Part shown: positions 47,221-61,700 of the stretch, piece by piece
Numbering within the stretch: position 1 is the stretch's first letter
Layout of the letters: every line of letters begins with the position of its first letter
DNA from: Macrobrachium rosenbergii
Lineage: Eukaryota > Arthropoda > Malacostraca > Decapoda > Palaemonidae
Reading direction: 5' to 3'
Assembly (NCBI RefSeq): GCF_040412425.1
Contig: NC_089783.1
Span: 44,775,625 to 44,839,624 of the forward strand
DNA: 64,000 bases
Notes under the pieces: generated by a model
Seen by the model: the letters and a program-made list of their open reading frames with translations, nothing else
Databases searched by the model: none
Told to the model about the DNA's origin: nothing
Position numbers and translations under genes: made by a program

Positions 47221-50200
47221 CTGAAATAAAAAAAAAAAACCTTTATTGTATATTAACATATTAAGAAATAAAAAAAATTACAAAACCACCATTATATGCT
47301 GAATATTTCAAATCAAATACAACAAAAAGAGATGTAAAGAAAGACTTTACATAATTCATATCACCATAATAAAAGAACAAAAGCAAAGATAAACTAAAGT
47401 AAAAAATTAGCCAAAGTTTCTGCGGCGCAATTGAGTTTTCTGTACAGCTGCTACAGCGTATAATCAAAGCCACTGAAAATAGATCTCTCTTTCTGTGGTC
47501 TCGGTTCAATGCTGTATGAGCCGCAGCCCATGAAACTTTAACCATGGTTTGGTGGTGGCCTATCCTACATTGTTGCCAGAAGCACGATTATGGCTAACTT
47601 TAACCTTATATAAAATAAAAACTACTGAGGCTAGAGGGCTGCAGTTTGGTATGTTTGATGATTGGAGGGTGAATGATTAGCACCAATTTGCAGCCGTCTA
47701 GCCTACATAGTTTTTAAGATCTGAGGGCGGACAGACAAAGCCGGCACAACAGTTTTCTTTCCAGAAAACTAAAAATTGGACTATCACATAAATGGAAGTC
47801 TCAGAGCAATGACTTTTTTATACTTGATCAACTTTTTTCCTTGAGGAAATAATAACTATAATACATAATTCAAATGGGAGCTGCTGCATGACCTAAGCAG
47901 TCATCTAAACAACCTTTATACAGTATGTCAATCTAAAGATCAGCCATTTAACAATCAAAAATAGATTCCCAAAATTATTCACTTGTTTTACATGTCATCA
48001 TTCTGAAATCAGTAAAACAGTCTTTGCCTTTCAATTATAGGTAGCAGAAGAGCAATGCATATACCATTCCTTCAATATGTGGAGTTGTTCATGTATCTGC
48101 TCCAATACAGCAATACAAGATGGGAACCTTGCATGAAGTGTGGTCAGCTCTTGTGAGTGTTGGGACATGACAGCCCCAGGTCAGTGTTTTAGTGTTTGTG
48201 GGTCCATGGGTTGCTCCCAGTGTGCTGTCCACCAGTTCTCTCTGCTGTGGGGGAAGTGCTGGCCTATGCTGGGGTCAGGAAGGGCCATGGGCCTGGGTAT
48301 TTAATCCTTAAGGGCTTACTGGGAGGGCAGAGGGCTGAGCCATTTTGTTGCCATCCCTTCCAGAGGGTAAAAAAATATACATGCATACTCTCCTCTCTTA
48401 AGGAGTGCTGTCTTCCAGATTTTCAACAAGCCTTGGTGGGTGGGGTTGCTGGTCCATGCCCTTTGTCTTGGGCCTGGATGATGCTGGTACCCATTTGTAG
48501 CTGCGTGGACTTGTGGGCTGGGGGCAGTATGAGGATGTGGTGTGATAGGGGTGTTGCATCCCTGCACCTGTGGTAGTTGCCTGCACCTTGGGGGTGGGCG
48601 GGTGCATTTTTGCAGGGTAGGCAGTGGGGTTACCATGTCCCTGGCCCTATAATGGAGGATTGTTCCTTGTGCAGGTTTGAGTAATCTACAAGGCTGACTC
48701 TGCAGAGGGAAGAAGTTTTGTTTCTTGTAGTATGTTATGTTCCTTAACAAGAGGAGGGTAAAACTAGGTGTTATATAGGGGATGTAGGTTTTCCTTTGGC
48801 TTGGCTTCTGAGAGAAAAAATGAAAATAAGGAAAATAAAGCGGGGTAAAAATTAATGGAAGGGGATTTGAAGATAAAGAAAACTCATGATTTTTAAGAAC
48901 TGGTCTCTGAAGCCTCACAAATTATGTTTTTAATGTAAAAGGATACTGGAGAAATCTTCAGTGAAAGGATTGCATACAGTTTATAATTTTGCATTGGTCC
49001 TCTTCGCAATGATTTTGCTTGTTATCCTTCCCAAGTTGGGATAAATAGGGGGGTAGGGGGGGCTGGAGTCTGGATGGGCAAACATCCATAAACCTTCAGT
49101 GCAAACAATTTATGAAATGAGCCAGTGGAAAAGGCTTATTCAAAACACTGACCCCAACTAACAATTAAACTGAGAAGACTAGTTAATTGACTGGAGGACC
49201 TATGCAGTTATTTATGGCTCTATATTTTGGAGCAGTCAGTGCTGGAACAGAAGTCAGTGTGCAAAGCCACTGCACTAGCCAAGGTCCCAGCAGGTCAAGT
49301 CTGTGGAATGAAATCTAGATCCACATACTGCACATATCTCTTACTACAGTGGCTCACAATTTATCAGACTTCAAGATAATGGATTTTGGTAATTACTATA
49401 AAAACCTGAGAAATTGCAACAAAAAATTGGACATGACTAATCACAACTTGCATAAATTTCTTGGCAGCTCTGACTTACAGCATATAGAATACCCCCCTTC
49501 AATATCTAGCTCTCTTAGTCTTTCTCTGTCACATGCCATGTCATCACTCCAGGCTGTGTTTGATTCTCAGATTAATCATTTGTCTAATGACTTGCAAGTT
49601 TATGTTCTTTGCCTTGCAAACAAGTGATTTTTGGACACTGAGTGGTTTTTTCTTTGCCTTGCACACGCTGTGTGATTTTTGTACATCACGTGTGACTATC
49701 TAAGTGTTGTGTTTCTGAGATTGCAAGTAATATGTCCCATGACTGTGGAGCCACATATAAGTATCTGTTACTCAGGTAGAAATTAAAGCTTTTCAAAACA
49801 ACTGTTGAAGGGTGGACTGAGTGTGATGTGAGATTTCTTTGAGGTGAAGAAACAAACAGTTAGTGATAGAATAAGAGCCAAGAACAAGGCTTTGTCCAGA
49901 AAAAAAAAACAGCACTATATCCTTCATGGAAGGTGTGGCTATTGGAAAGTGTAAAGCTTTAGTAGGCACAATAAGCATGATGTAGTGTACTGCTGACTGC
50001 TTGTACAAAAATGAGGTGCAGGGGTATTAGTGAGAAGGCCAGACCTGGAGATGAAGGCTTCAGTTTGCTGGGAAAATGAATACTCAAAATTTCAATGTGC
50101 CAGATGGGTAAAAGCAGAGATTTCACAGACATGGCACTGTCAGCATTAAGGTAACTAGCAAGGCAGCAGTGTCCTGACTGAGGATGCTTAGCCATTGCAA

Positions 50201-52688
50201 AAACAACTCATGAAAATTGTATGAAAGGAAGTCCTATTCTTTGGAAGTCTATCCTTTTGATGAGATTGTGGCTTTATGAGAATATTTTTCCCAAAATACA
50301 CAAGGGCTAAAAGGGACACATGCAATTCATAGGGTCAAGCAAAATATCAGTGTTATGCTTCACCAACTCTGATGGCTCCCATGATCTCAAAGTTGGTGGT
50401 GTTAACAATGACAGGTGGCCAGTATTACTTATTCCTTGCCAGTACATTATTGCACCTTCCAAAAGGCATAGCCCTTGACCTCCATTGTAATATCATACAT
50501 ATTCAATCATGCCTTCAGTAAGATATGAAAATTTATTCTGACTGTGTAAGGGCCAATATCCTTCTGGATAATTGTTTCTACCCCCTCCAATAGAACTTGT
50601 AAGCATCAAGATTGCCAAGAACCTTAATCATATGAATTTCCTCTGCGGTGATGGTGGTCCACCAGGATGAAAGTTATGGGAAGGTGATTTGAGTGATTTG
50701 GCAATAATTCTAGGTCATATTAACATTTTAGCCTTTATGCCACTTACTTCTTTCATATTTTGTAAAGATATAAACTTATTTATTGTTTATTTTAATAAAC
50801 ACCGTCTTATTTTTTGGTCTGAAAGACATCTTTAGTCAGGTGCTGTCCAAGTAATATGTTCTCTAAAGTTGAGGGAGACAGGCAAAGCAAGGTCTCTGTA
50901 AAATACCCAGTAATGGTTCATACTTTGTGTAAAATACCCAGTAATGGTTCATACTTTGTGTGAAAACTACAACTGAAAGCAATTTATGATACCAGAGAGA
51001 GAAAAACTAAAGGATGATTAAAAAATACATTCTATGGTAGTACTATAGTTCCACTGTCTTAATGAACCTTAACTCAGTAACAGGAAATTTGATTTCATTT
51101 GGCTTTTGGGCTTAAAACAAAAGCCTTGAACAAAATATATAGTATAATACTGTATACAGTAGTGACTTAAGATCCAGTGGCACATATATCATACTTAGTG
51201 AATACACAGAATAGTATCTAAACAATATACAGGCAGTCCCGGTTTATATTCCGACTTCGACGCGTTCATTCAAATATATTCATCAGAAATTATTTCCTGG
51301 CTTACGACGCATGTTCGGGGTTACGATCCGACGGAAGAGATATGGCCCCAAAATGGCAGAATAATCATAATTTGAAGGTTTTTTGATGTAAAACTAATAA
51401 TGCAGTTTACATCGTTTTCAATACCCAGAGCATTAAAAGTAAGGTTTTCTTATGATTTTTGACGATTTTCGACGATGTTCCGGCTTAACGATTTTCGGTT
51501 ACGACTAAAACCCCGTCAAAACCGGGGACCGCCTGTAATTAAACTGTTCACCATGAAGATATTAATAAAACAAATTTAATATGAAAAAAAATTTAAATCT
51601 AACCTCCAAGCCATGCCACATAGTTGTCCTTTGCTGGGGGTTTATGGACCTTGAAGGAGTCAATGCGTATTCTTTCAGAAAAGTGAGGAGAAGATGTAAG
51701 AGCTCTTAACTCTGCTAAGATTCGATGTTTCATTCCAGGAAGACTTGCAGTACCACCCATAATAATAAGATTTTCTGATAATTTGTGCACTGTATCACCA
51801 GGACACTGAAAAGAAATTTGAGATTTCCCAATATAAATATATATATGTGAAATACATAAATATAGTACATACTTTATACACACATGTATATATACTGTAA
51901 TTTATTCTCATAATTTTTTGAATATTTTGTATTATATATATCATACATGAAAGTGTTATAATTTTACATTACAGTTGCAGTACGAATCTAAGGACTTCCT
52001 TAATGTGTATCATATCTTATGAGTATTAAAAGTGAGCTCAATGAAGGATGACATCAGTAATGTATATACATGCACTTACTGTAAATCTATTTGATCTAAC
52101 TGCCTTTCATTTGACAGTTTCTTACCTTTTTTAGGTTTTTGACTATATTTCATCTGCATAAAGATGCATGTATACGTTTTGCCAATTTACGTATACAATA
52201 ATTCTTATTACACGGTGTATATGAATAATATCACATATAATTTTCTGGCACAGAATTATTCTTCGTTTTAGTGCTGCCTCGACAATATCTAAGTCTCTTG
52301 TTTTTTATTCTGGTTACAATCAACTCAAAGAAAACTCCTATCCTAAGTGGTTAACTCACATAAACCTCTGGTGACAGCTCATGAAAGAGAGTCACAGAAT
52401 TTGGTCCTCGGTAATTGACTGAGCCATGAAATAGGCTTGCAAATTGGCTATAAACCTATCAAACAATTTTTTACAGCTACAGTACAGTAGTATACTGTTA
52501 TATAGACATTAAACCATCCAAAAATATTGTTTACAAAAAACTTAGTTTTTAAGCCTTGTGGGTTTTAGTGCATCCCTAAAAGCTCATTGTTAAGTGGGGA
52601 ACACAGACTCAACAAATTACAATACTGATCCAAGATGGGGACTTTTGTCCAATGGTTTTTTACTGGACGCTTGATTTGCAACCAGTAA

Positions 52689-52726
<38 letters not shown>

Positions 52727-55700
52727 TACTCCTGTTAAGTAGAGGTACTAACCTGTAACAAAGCATTTAAAATCATGCTTGGAATGCTGAGTCGATCTTC
52801 ATCTTGTTCAAAGAGTAACTCTGTGGTCAGCTCTCGTACTGTGCCTGGGATAGTTATAATTCGATCACCAGACATGGGATATGACACACTTGGAGGGGGA
52901 GGAGGAGGCTCCAGGGACCTGTCATACTTGTTGTTCTGCAAACGTTTGCTTCGTTCCGTTGTGGTAACAAAGCAGGTTCTCACTAATAAATAAAAAAAAA
53001 GGTTAGGCCTGGTTACAGTACACCAAGATGAAAATGTGACTAATTAAAATAAGTTCTTAAACTGGAAGTTTTATTTTCATGCATTACACTGAAGGAAAAG
53101 GTTGAAGCTAAACAGGTTACATTTTTCGCAGATGATCGCAGGATACTCAATCAAATAATTGCCATTCCTCTTCTCACTATTATATACATCAACTTGCTGT
53201 TCCATCCACTCTAAACTAACACATAACCTAACAAACTTCTCTCTTCACCATTTTCTCTCTTCAAAGTATACTTTTAAATGTTTCCTTTTGGAAACTTTTA
53301 ACTTTCTAACATTCAACTTTCCACACAACTCTATTAATCTACTCCAGAAACTCCATATCTCCCCAAACTGCCAACTCTCTCTTCACACAGTATAACCACA
53401 CTTTCATACTCATCAAACCCAGCAGGACATAAACTAGGACTCTTCCAAAACTACTATCACTCTCATTTCTTTCCCATCCTAGTCCATACACAATCACATT
53501 GCAACTTTTTCTCATGTCGCACTTAATCTTACTCATACAATCCTCACACTAATGAATTTGTGTTGTACTTTTTATTTCTCCCCATCCCCAGAATAATCTT
53601 TCAGGAACTGCAGACATAATCTGTCCTTCCCATTTCTGCACACAAAGCCTTTCGCCTTCGACTCAGTTCCAAAATATCTGCTTTCATCCCTTAAACAAAT
53701 CACTTAAGCATTTTTTACCTTCCACACCACATACACACATTCAAATCCTCAAGATGCAGTATCTTCCTTCTTTTCTAATTTTATGGAACAAGACGTACAA
53801 GGTATGGGGCTGCAAAACCCATGATCCTGGCTATTTGGCAACTTTCACACCATGCAGTCACACATGTACAACATAATACACATGCTTTAATCAAAAGATG
53901 AGGATCTTGCTTTACCTACTCCCCAAGAGTAGTAACAAATCAGAACTCAAAATGATATCCAACTATGAGTTCTCTTCTGTTCTTAACAACCTAGTTTCTC
54001 TACCTTCACCAGATGAAAGCACATTTAAGGTTTTAGTTTTCATTTCAGGAAATACACAAACTCGTCTCCTTGATGCTACTTAGGGTAAGATCCATACATT
54101 GCAGCTCGGTGGTTTTCAAACTAACTCCCCAAATTTTCAATCATGAGCTTATGCCAAGAATTAAAACTAAATAATCTCAGAAATTTATCTGACAGGTTTG
54201 TAATCTTCATCAGACCAATTCCAGTTAGTAAATTTTTTTGCTTTTTACATCTGCATTTTAAATGCTGAAAAAACTAAAATACTGTCATGAATACAATTCA
54301 TAATCAAGATAACTTGAAATGATTAAATATCAAGTAATATATCTTTTATAATATGAAAGCTGCTTCACTCCAAAATACCCCATCCACCAGTAATCAACAT
54401 AAATTTCATGTAAAATGTGAGCTGGTGGAGTAAATATTTATAAAAATCATATGATAGCAACTGCAGTAGACCATATCTTAATGATAATGGTGTAATAGTG
54501 AAATATGGATAATGGAATTCCTTTTAAATAAAATATTTCAGTTGTATCTAACTTTTTAATTATCAACTTAGCAACTGCAGTAGACCATATCTTAATGATA
54601 ATGGTGTAATAGTGAAATATGGATAATGGAATTCCTTTTGAATAAAATATTTCAGTTGTATCTAACTTTTTAATTATTAACTTTTGTTGTAAAAAGTAAA
54701 AATAAATATTTTTTGGAGCAATTATCCTTTCCTAAAGATATTCATACATACCTTTAATATCTTCTAGTATCTTGTCAGGTAGTTTCTCAACAGCAGCATT
54801 TAGTCGTTGTTCTTTACCATCGTCGCCAACAACCAAACCCCGGTCCAACAGCAATTCACTTAGTGAACTGAAATTAAGAGGAAAATGGTAATGTGCAAAA
54901 GCATAATTAAAAAATGTTAATGCAAATAATCATAGTGTACTTGAAAAACTATTAATGTAAACCATCATAGTGTTTTTTATACCATTAAAACTAAATCAAT
55001 CTTGAAGAAAAATTAATTTAGTTCCATTTTTGTGTGCACAAAATCATCCTAAACACTTCAGTGACTCCTAAAAAGAAAGAAAACAGCATTCATCAAGTAG
55101 TACTGCAAGTATGAGGTCAAATACCAGAGTCTGACAATTAAGTGTCATCATTTGTGTTGTATGACTCATAAGCTGGGAAAAATTAGTTTAAAAATTATAC
55201 CTGTATCATTACAGACCTATTACTTTATTAGTATCCTGAATTTCAATTTAGGAGGGAAGAATTGACCTGCTAAATATTAAAGACCTGGCTAATTGGGAGC
55301 CATGTGATCCAGGTGAAAGCACCTTGGCACTGATCTTTAGCACAGAACCCAAGTCAACTACAAACACACAGGAAGTTGTGTTTGTGAGAAACCCAGATAA
55401 GTAAAGAAACTCTAAGTGGTCCGTATTTTGCTTATCCTAGTTACTATTTCCACCTTCTGCTTCAGACCTGTCAGGAAATGTTGTGGGTAGTTCAACCTGT
55501 ACTGGCCCAAGGTCCTCCAGGAAGAGACTAGTAGCACAGGACAGCAACAATCTATTACAAATGGCATAATGGCTAATGGCAACAAGCCTGAAGAGCCTAC
55601 TTTGTGGAGAATGGCAGAAAGGATAAATGAAAGGAAGGTTCAGGTGAAGGCAATGATAAATGCAGAAAGCTGAGAACCTGTTCCGCTGCTATCAGAGGAC

Positions 55701-58700
55701 TAAATGAGTCGGAGTTTAACTATTTGTGTGTCACATCCATCATATAAGAATTCAAAAACACTGTCTAGCACCTACAAATGCATGCCATAGACTCGGTTAA
55801 AAATATGATCGCGTTTTAAAGGTGAATAAAGCAAAAGTACATTGATCTAGTAGACAAGTACAATAGTACTACTTAGCCACTGGTAATGTCCTGTAGTTGT
55901 CTGAGCCAGAACAGAACCGTACTACTGGTTACTTATTTATGATACGTCCTCCCATAACATAAAAAGTTTTAAAAGTGTCTTCCCTGAACCACTTATGTTT
56001 TCCAGATACCAATGACATGCTCTGACATGGCACTGGGGAATTCTACACTTAATTTGCATGGTATGAGAGTGGCAGATGGCAAAAGGTACTGTGATTTGGT
56101 CCAGCTACATGGCTGAATTCAATAGGACATACTTACTGACTTTCAGTCTCATTATACATTAAATGACTCAAGAGTGTGCAGATGACTGATTCATCTTGAA
56201 GTCAAAAAAAAGCCAGAAGAAAGACCATCCCTAGAACTAGGAAAGATAAAGAAGCTTGATTGAAAGGCTAGCATGGAGGCTTAGAGAGTATCCTAAGGAC
56301 TAATGAAAAGTCCCATCCTGGGGGTTTCTAGACATCCTGAGGAGCTGAGATAACTTGTTCAGTTCTCCTGAAGAACCTACGTCAAGTCCACACACTTTAA
56401 GGTCCAGAAAGTGGGAACCTATTATTTAAGGCTGAGACTGACTTCTCTCATGCTACAGAAACAAATATGAGGTCAGCTAATAATGGAATAGTGGTATATT
56501 TCAGATTAATCCTCCTTCACTGCACCAACTGCATATGACAGCGACGTTACCTGGTCAAAGATAGCCTTGGCTGCCTCTGCCAGAGGATGGGTGATTCCAA
56601 GAACAAAAGTGTAGCTGTTCCAAATTCCTGTGGAATCTGTGAAAGTGTGGCTGGTGGAGGAATTTCTCTTATTAGGGAAGTTTCTGTAGAGACTTTTAAA
56701 ATGCATCTTTTGATAAGCAATCAGTTGAGTGTTGTCTTCTATCATCAAAGCATACTGTTTGTAGACTATACCATTTTGGGTAAGGTTAAAAAATCAATTA
56801 TGAAAATTTAAATATGACCCTTCACAGTACCAGATGCCAGATTCTGACAACCTTGTGTCTATGCTCTTACCATATCATAGAAAATCAAGATTCAAGTTAG
56901 GTCTACAATGAGTTCATATTTTTTAAGTTCATGGGAACAGAGGATGCGTGAAGAACAAGTATATTCAAATTAAGTGTGACCACAGAACATAGGCCATGGT
57001 TACAAAGGGCTCATATATATAACTGAATCTGTAAGTCCTACAGGGATCTACATTTCACTAATGAATAATATACCAAATGACTCTATTGGGTACATCTGCT
57101 CATTATTTATGCACAACAAGGTGGCCTTAGCAGGATCTAATGGTTGCTAATGTTACTCTTCTACATCAATACCATCACATTGAAGCCTCTGGCACACACC
57201 AAAGCAAGATCTATGGAGATTGATAGTTTCCATGATTTATCTAGTCCCAGCCTATTGGTAGAACCACCTTCAGAACAAGATAAGTCACTAGCCTAAAGAG
57301 TGGAGCTGCTGTAGCTTCTACTGGAACAGACCTGGAGATTGAAGCAGTACAGTATATGGTAACCTCAGCCTGTCTTTTAACCAAAGCTTTCAAACTGGAT
57401 ATAGTTTACCATGTTTAGGAGCAATATATTTATATACTACTATTAGTATTATTATGAGTGACTGGTTACTTGGCTTACCTACCGGCACTTTAGGAACTAA
57501 GACGCTGTCACCAAAAATAAAAATCCATGGCCAGTAAAAATATAATGCTTGTTGAAAAGTTACAATATCTGATAATGGTATTTACCACAGAAAAAAATTA
57601 AATGACAGGCAAATCAAAATTCATCCACCACTGGTCAAAGGGTAGTGGTCTTAAAAAATGTTCTTGAATTTCCAAAAATATAAACACTTCCTAAAAACTA
57701 CTAACAAAACTACTATAAGAACTTAAATTGGTGGTGCTTCAGGTATCAATGTTAAGACATGCATATAGGAGACAATAAATTTTATTTTAGTCTTTGGAAG
57801 TAATGGTCAGCATTGTTTCTGAAATACACAGTAGAACAGTGATTCTTAAACTGGGGGGTGCGCCCCCCTAAGGGGTGCCAGAAGCTTACAGGGGGGGTGC
57901 AAGCAGGGTTGCCAGATGGTGCCTGTTTTTTTTAATTTGTGAATATTAATTGCAAAATTGCCAAAAACATTATCACTGCTTCCATCTGTTTTCTAATTAT
58001 TATCTCAAAACATGCCAAAAATTCAAAATATAAGTCAATTTTCATATCAAGTCTTATTATGAATTGAAATATAGAACAGTGCATACTTATAAAAAATTTA
58101 ACACCAATAAAACAAAAATCTATCATTCATCCATATATTCATATAAGCAAATAGGCAAAATATTGTTTATAGTTGGCAAAAGTGTCAGGGGTGGGGGGAC
58201 CGTGGGATCTATACATAATGCAGAGGGCAAAAAAGTTTAAGAACCACTGCAGTAGAATAACTGTCTAGGATTTGTAATACAGTATCATACTTACTCATGA
58301 ATAGCTTTTCCCCCCAAGGGGAGTGACTGCCAGGCATTCAATATAATCACATTTTCATATACAGGGATAAGTGTAGCTTCTTGATAACCAAGATCTAAGA
58401 CAAGTCCAGTGTTAACTCCAAGGGTCATCAGTGATGCAGTTTGTAGTGGAACAAATAAGAGAGACAAAACCTTTGAAAGTAGAAAGCATTATGAATTTTA
58501 GTACAACTTTATCAATAAAGATCTTTCACAATATTGTTGGTAACAATTCTGACACTAAATCAGTCAGATTCTTAGAAGAAAACAATTAGACCTAGATTCA
58601 TAAAGATACCAGCAGTACCATAGTTCTAATGAAATTACACAGCCAGCCAAGGTCCTATGTTATTCAGAACCTCCACACATCCAGAAATAGCAACAGAAGC

Positions 58701-61700
58701 TTGTTTTGAGGACTAGCATTTTGACCATTTGATCTAATATAAGCTTCTTTAATACAGATCTTTAGGCATTGTCTGTCTTCTAATCATCTCTCACTTATGT
58801 TTCAGGTGAATTTATGTGACAATTTAACTGACAAATCTTTGCTCAATTTACAGCTTTCTGAAAGATCTTTACAACACACACAATTGAGAGAGAGAGGGAG
58901 AAGTAACAGTTATTAATAACAGAAAAATTACTATTTACTCTTGCCTTTAGTGTTAACTGTTCTGATCCCTAAGGTACCTTTTCTTTCCTGATACGAGTTA
59001 GTGAGGAACACAAACAGTTACTAAACAACAACATCCTATTATCAGTGAGACGAGTCATATACTCTGTTTCTTCTCCCTGGTCTTACTTTCATGTCTTGCA
59101 CAGAACTATTCTGGATGTAAAAAGTTAAGTATATCTTAGTTTAACCAGGCCACTGAGCTGATTAACAGTTCTCCTAGGGCTGGCCCGAAGGATTAGGTTT
59201 ATTTTACGTGGCTAAGAACCAATTGGTTACCTAGCAACGGGACCTACAGCTTATTGTGGAATCCGAACCACATTATAACGAAAATTGAATTTCTATCATC
59301 AGAAATAAATTTCTCTAATTCTTCATTGGCTGGTCGGAGAATCGAACGCAGGCCCAGCAGAGTGCTAGCCGAGAACGATACCAACCCGTCCAATGAAGAA
59401 CTGTAAAAAGTGTTAGAAAAGCTCTTAGTTTAGCACTGATGGCACTATGATGCTTTTGTGTAGTGTAATGAGAATTTGAAAGAGTATTTGTGTTTGTAAG
59501 TTGTATGACATGAATGTATTTTTATAAATGTATGAAATGCATGTATGATTGTAAATTGTATGACATGTATTAAGAATATAATTGTAATCTTTCTGCTTTG
59601 CAGATTGTTGCGCTATCATAAGTTGAATAAAGCCTGTTGCTTTGAATACACATCAATTTAAAAACTTATCCTCTACTACAATTTATGAAGCTTGAGACAT
59701 GGACAAGTAGCTGAAGCATGATTGTTTGATGCTTATCCCAATGCAGCTCAGCAGTGAAGCCACTGGTTTAAAGACTTTCTCAAACTTCCGAACTGTGACT
59801 GCTGACTGAGTAATGCAAAACTTATAAATTAAGTAATGAAGAACTGCTTAAAAAACATGCTTCACACTAATTTCAATTCTACCACAATAAAAGGAAGCCA
59901 GTTATTTCAACTTACCTCATAATGTCTGAAGAGAACCTTAGCAATGGTATTGCGAATTTTAGAAGGGCTTAATACATTTTCAACTACAACAACACGGCGA
60001 TCTTTTGGATTAACAAGGAGATGTCTGTAAAGGGCAAAAGCTTTTATTCAAACCTTAGATCAGTAATTATTTTTACAATTTATATTCTTTAGATACAAAC
60101 CTCTTTTACTTAGGCTTTAATAACCATACAGGGTGGGAAACCCCAGCTGAATTACTGTAGGCCAAACATGAAAATCTTTCATGATTTTGTGCATTCCTTT
60201 AAATGAGGAATTCTTTTATTCTTATTATGTCAAATACTGATTTATGAGCTTTTCACCAGTCTTATTCATTCTAAAATAAATAACTATGAAGTCAGTATGG
60301 CTTTCAGTTGAATAATTTTCTATATAATCCTCAAAGCTGTACACTTCCATATGATCAGTCAAAACCAAAGTCCTAGTCAATGGACTAGAACATCTCTAGT
60401 AACGTAAAACCATAAGGAACTGCAGTGCAAACATCCAGTATGTCTGTGGATGATAAAGTCTGCATACACACTGACAGAGAGGGAATGACTGCTACACAAT
60501 CCTTTATAGGTTAATAATGATGTCACTCAAGAAAGCAGTAGAAGGTGCTACCATATAAAAGACCATCCAATTCTGAGTGTGACACCACTACATATGAACC
60601 AATCCTCCAACCAATCAAAATAGTATAAAAGGACTGCCATGCACCACCAACAATCCAACATCCATTCAGAATGACGTGTTCACTGAAGGGAGGAGTTGGC
60701 ATTAACTGTGTCTGCCTAAAAAGGAAAGGGAGAGGAGTCAATGGGAGAGTTAGTGACAAGTGGTTCACAAACCTGTAGACTTTCTCAGCTTCTTTAGTTG
60801 TTGGTTGCATTCCAGGAAAACAGCAGCAAGCACACTCACTGCTGCACAATCCTTGAGCTGATGTATCTCACAAAGGATGTGTACTGAACCTATTCAGCAA
60901 TGGCATATGCACAATCCTAAGACTGAGCATGTGCCTAGGAAATAGGCTTGGTTGTCCCAACCAAGTGCACTTCAAAGGAGCACAATAGGAAGGGTTACCT
61001 GCATACTAGTCAGCAGACCAGGTATGAGCAGGACTGTATAACCCATAAACCTGTGGAATATGACACAGATTCTGTAGTGTGTCTCCAAAGAGACACAAGA
61101 GAAAGAACTTGAAGACCTTACCTGAAGGTCTTGGTATCACACATATTTCAAAAAGCAATCAAGGAGTATTGGTTCCCCCTCCATACTCCTAAGAGGGTAA
61201 GGACAGTGTCAGCCCACCTATTCCTAGGTGCTGTCTGTACAAACACCTTGCACCACACCAAACAAGCAAGTTGCATATACCCCCTCCCCAAAAAAGGAGG
61301 GGGCTATCCTGAACACAAGTGAGTCCTGAGGCAGAGCATCTGCAAAGACAAGCACACTTTTCTGTGGTGATCCCTCAGGATTATGCAAAAAAGAGCCATG
61401 TCTAGGTGGATAGGTAAAGGAAAGCCCCTACCAGCCCTGCCTGAGGCTACAACAATCACCCATAGGTGACTGAGAGCCATCAGCTCCCTTCAAAAAGGAT
61501 TAGACTTTGCATTTTATTCCTTCTCCCATAAAGAAGAGGGAGAAGAGGTACAGGAGGAGAACTAAATGCCAAGGGGGAGGCAACAGAAGGACAGAGCTTC
61601 CCCTCCTCACTCATGTGAGGAGCAGTAGTCCTTGGAAGGAAAACTGTTATTACAGACTTGACCATGTTGAGCTAAAGACATTGTAAGTTCTGCAACAACA

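Larger units (their letters stand above)
47221..51603 (-). other. ACTR10 intron before the last exon
   Basis: 4,383 bp. Holds the dispersed repeat at 47,405-47,770, a G-rich patch at about 48,130-48,660, a 31-bp tandem duplication at 50,897-50,958 (TGTAAAATACCCAGTAATGG...) and the TA-flanked MITE at 51,228-51,537. The 200-codon minus-strand frame at 48,316-48,918 opposes the G-rich patch. It is Pro/Thr-rich with no recognisable domain, and I do not call it. Plus-strand frames near 49,349 and 50,000 are also unassigned. Confidence 0.6.

Noticed and set aside
48316..48918. 200-codon minus-strand ORF
   Set aside because: Opposes a G-rich intronic patch, Pro/Thr-rich low complexity, no domain, no start or splice context, inside an ACTR10 intron.
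52775..52993. Plus-strand ORF of 72 codons with a Gly run
   Set aside because: Exact antisense of the ACTR10 exon encoding the six-proline turn.
56506..56811. Opposed 74- and 80-codon frames
   Set aside because: No recognisable motif on either strand; intronic.
59150..59405. A functional tRNA gene
   Set aside because: A B box and a weak A box are present, but the sequence does not fold as a tRNA by eye and continues into a SINE body.
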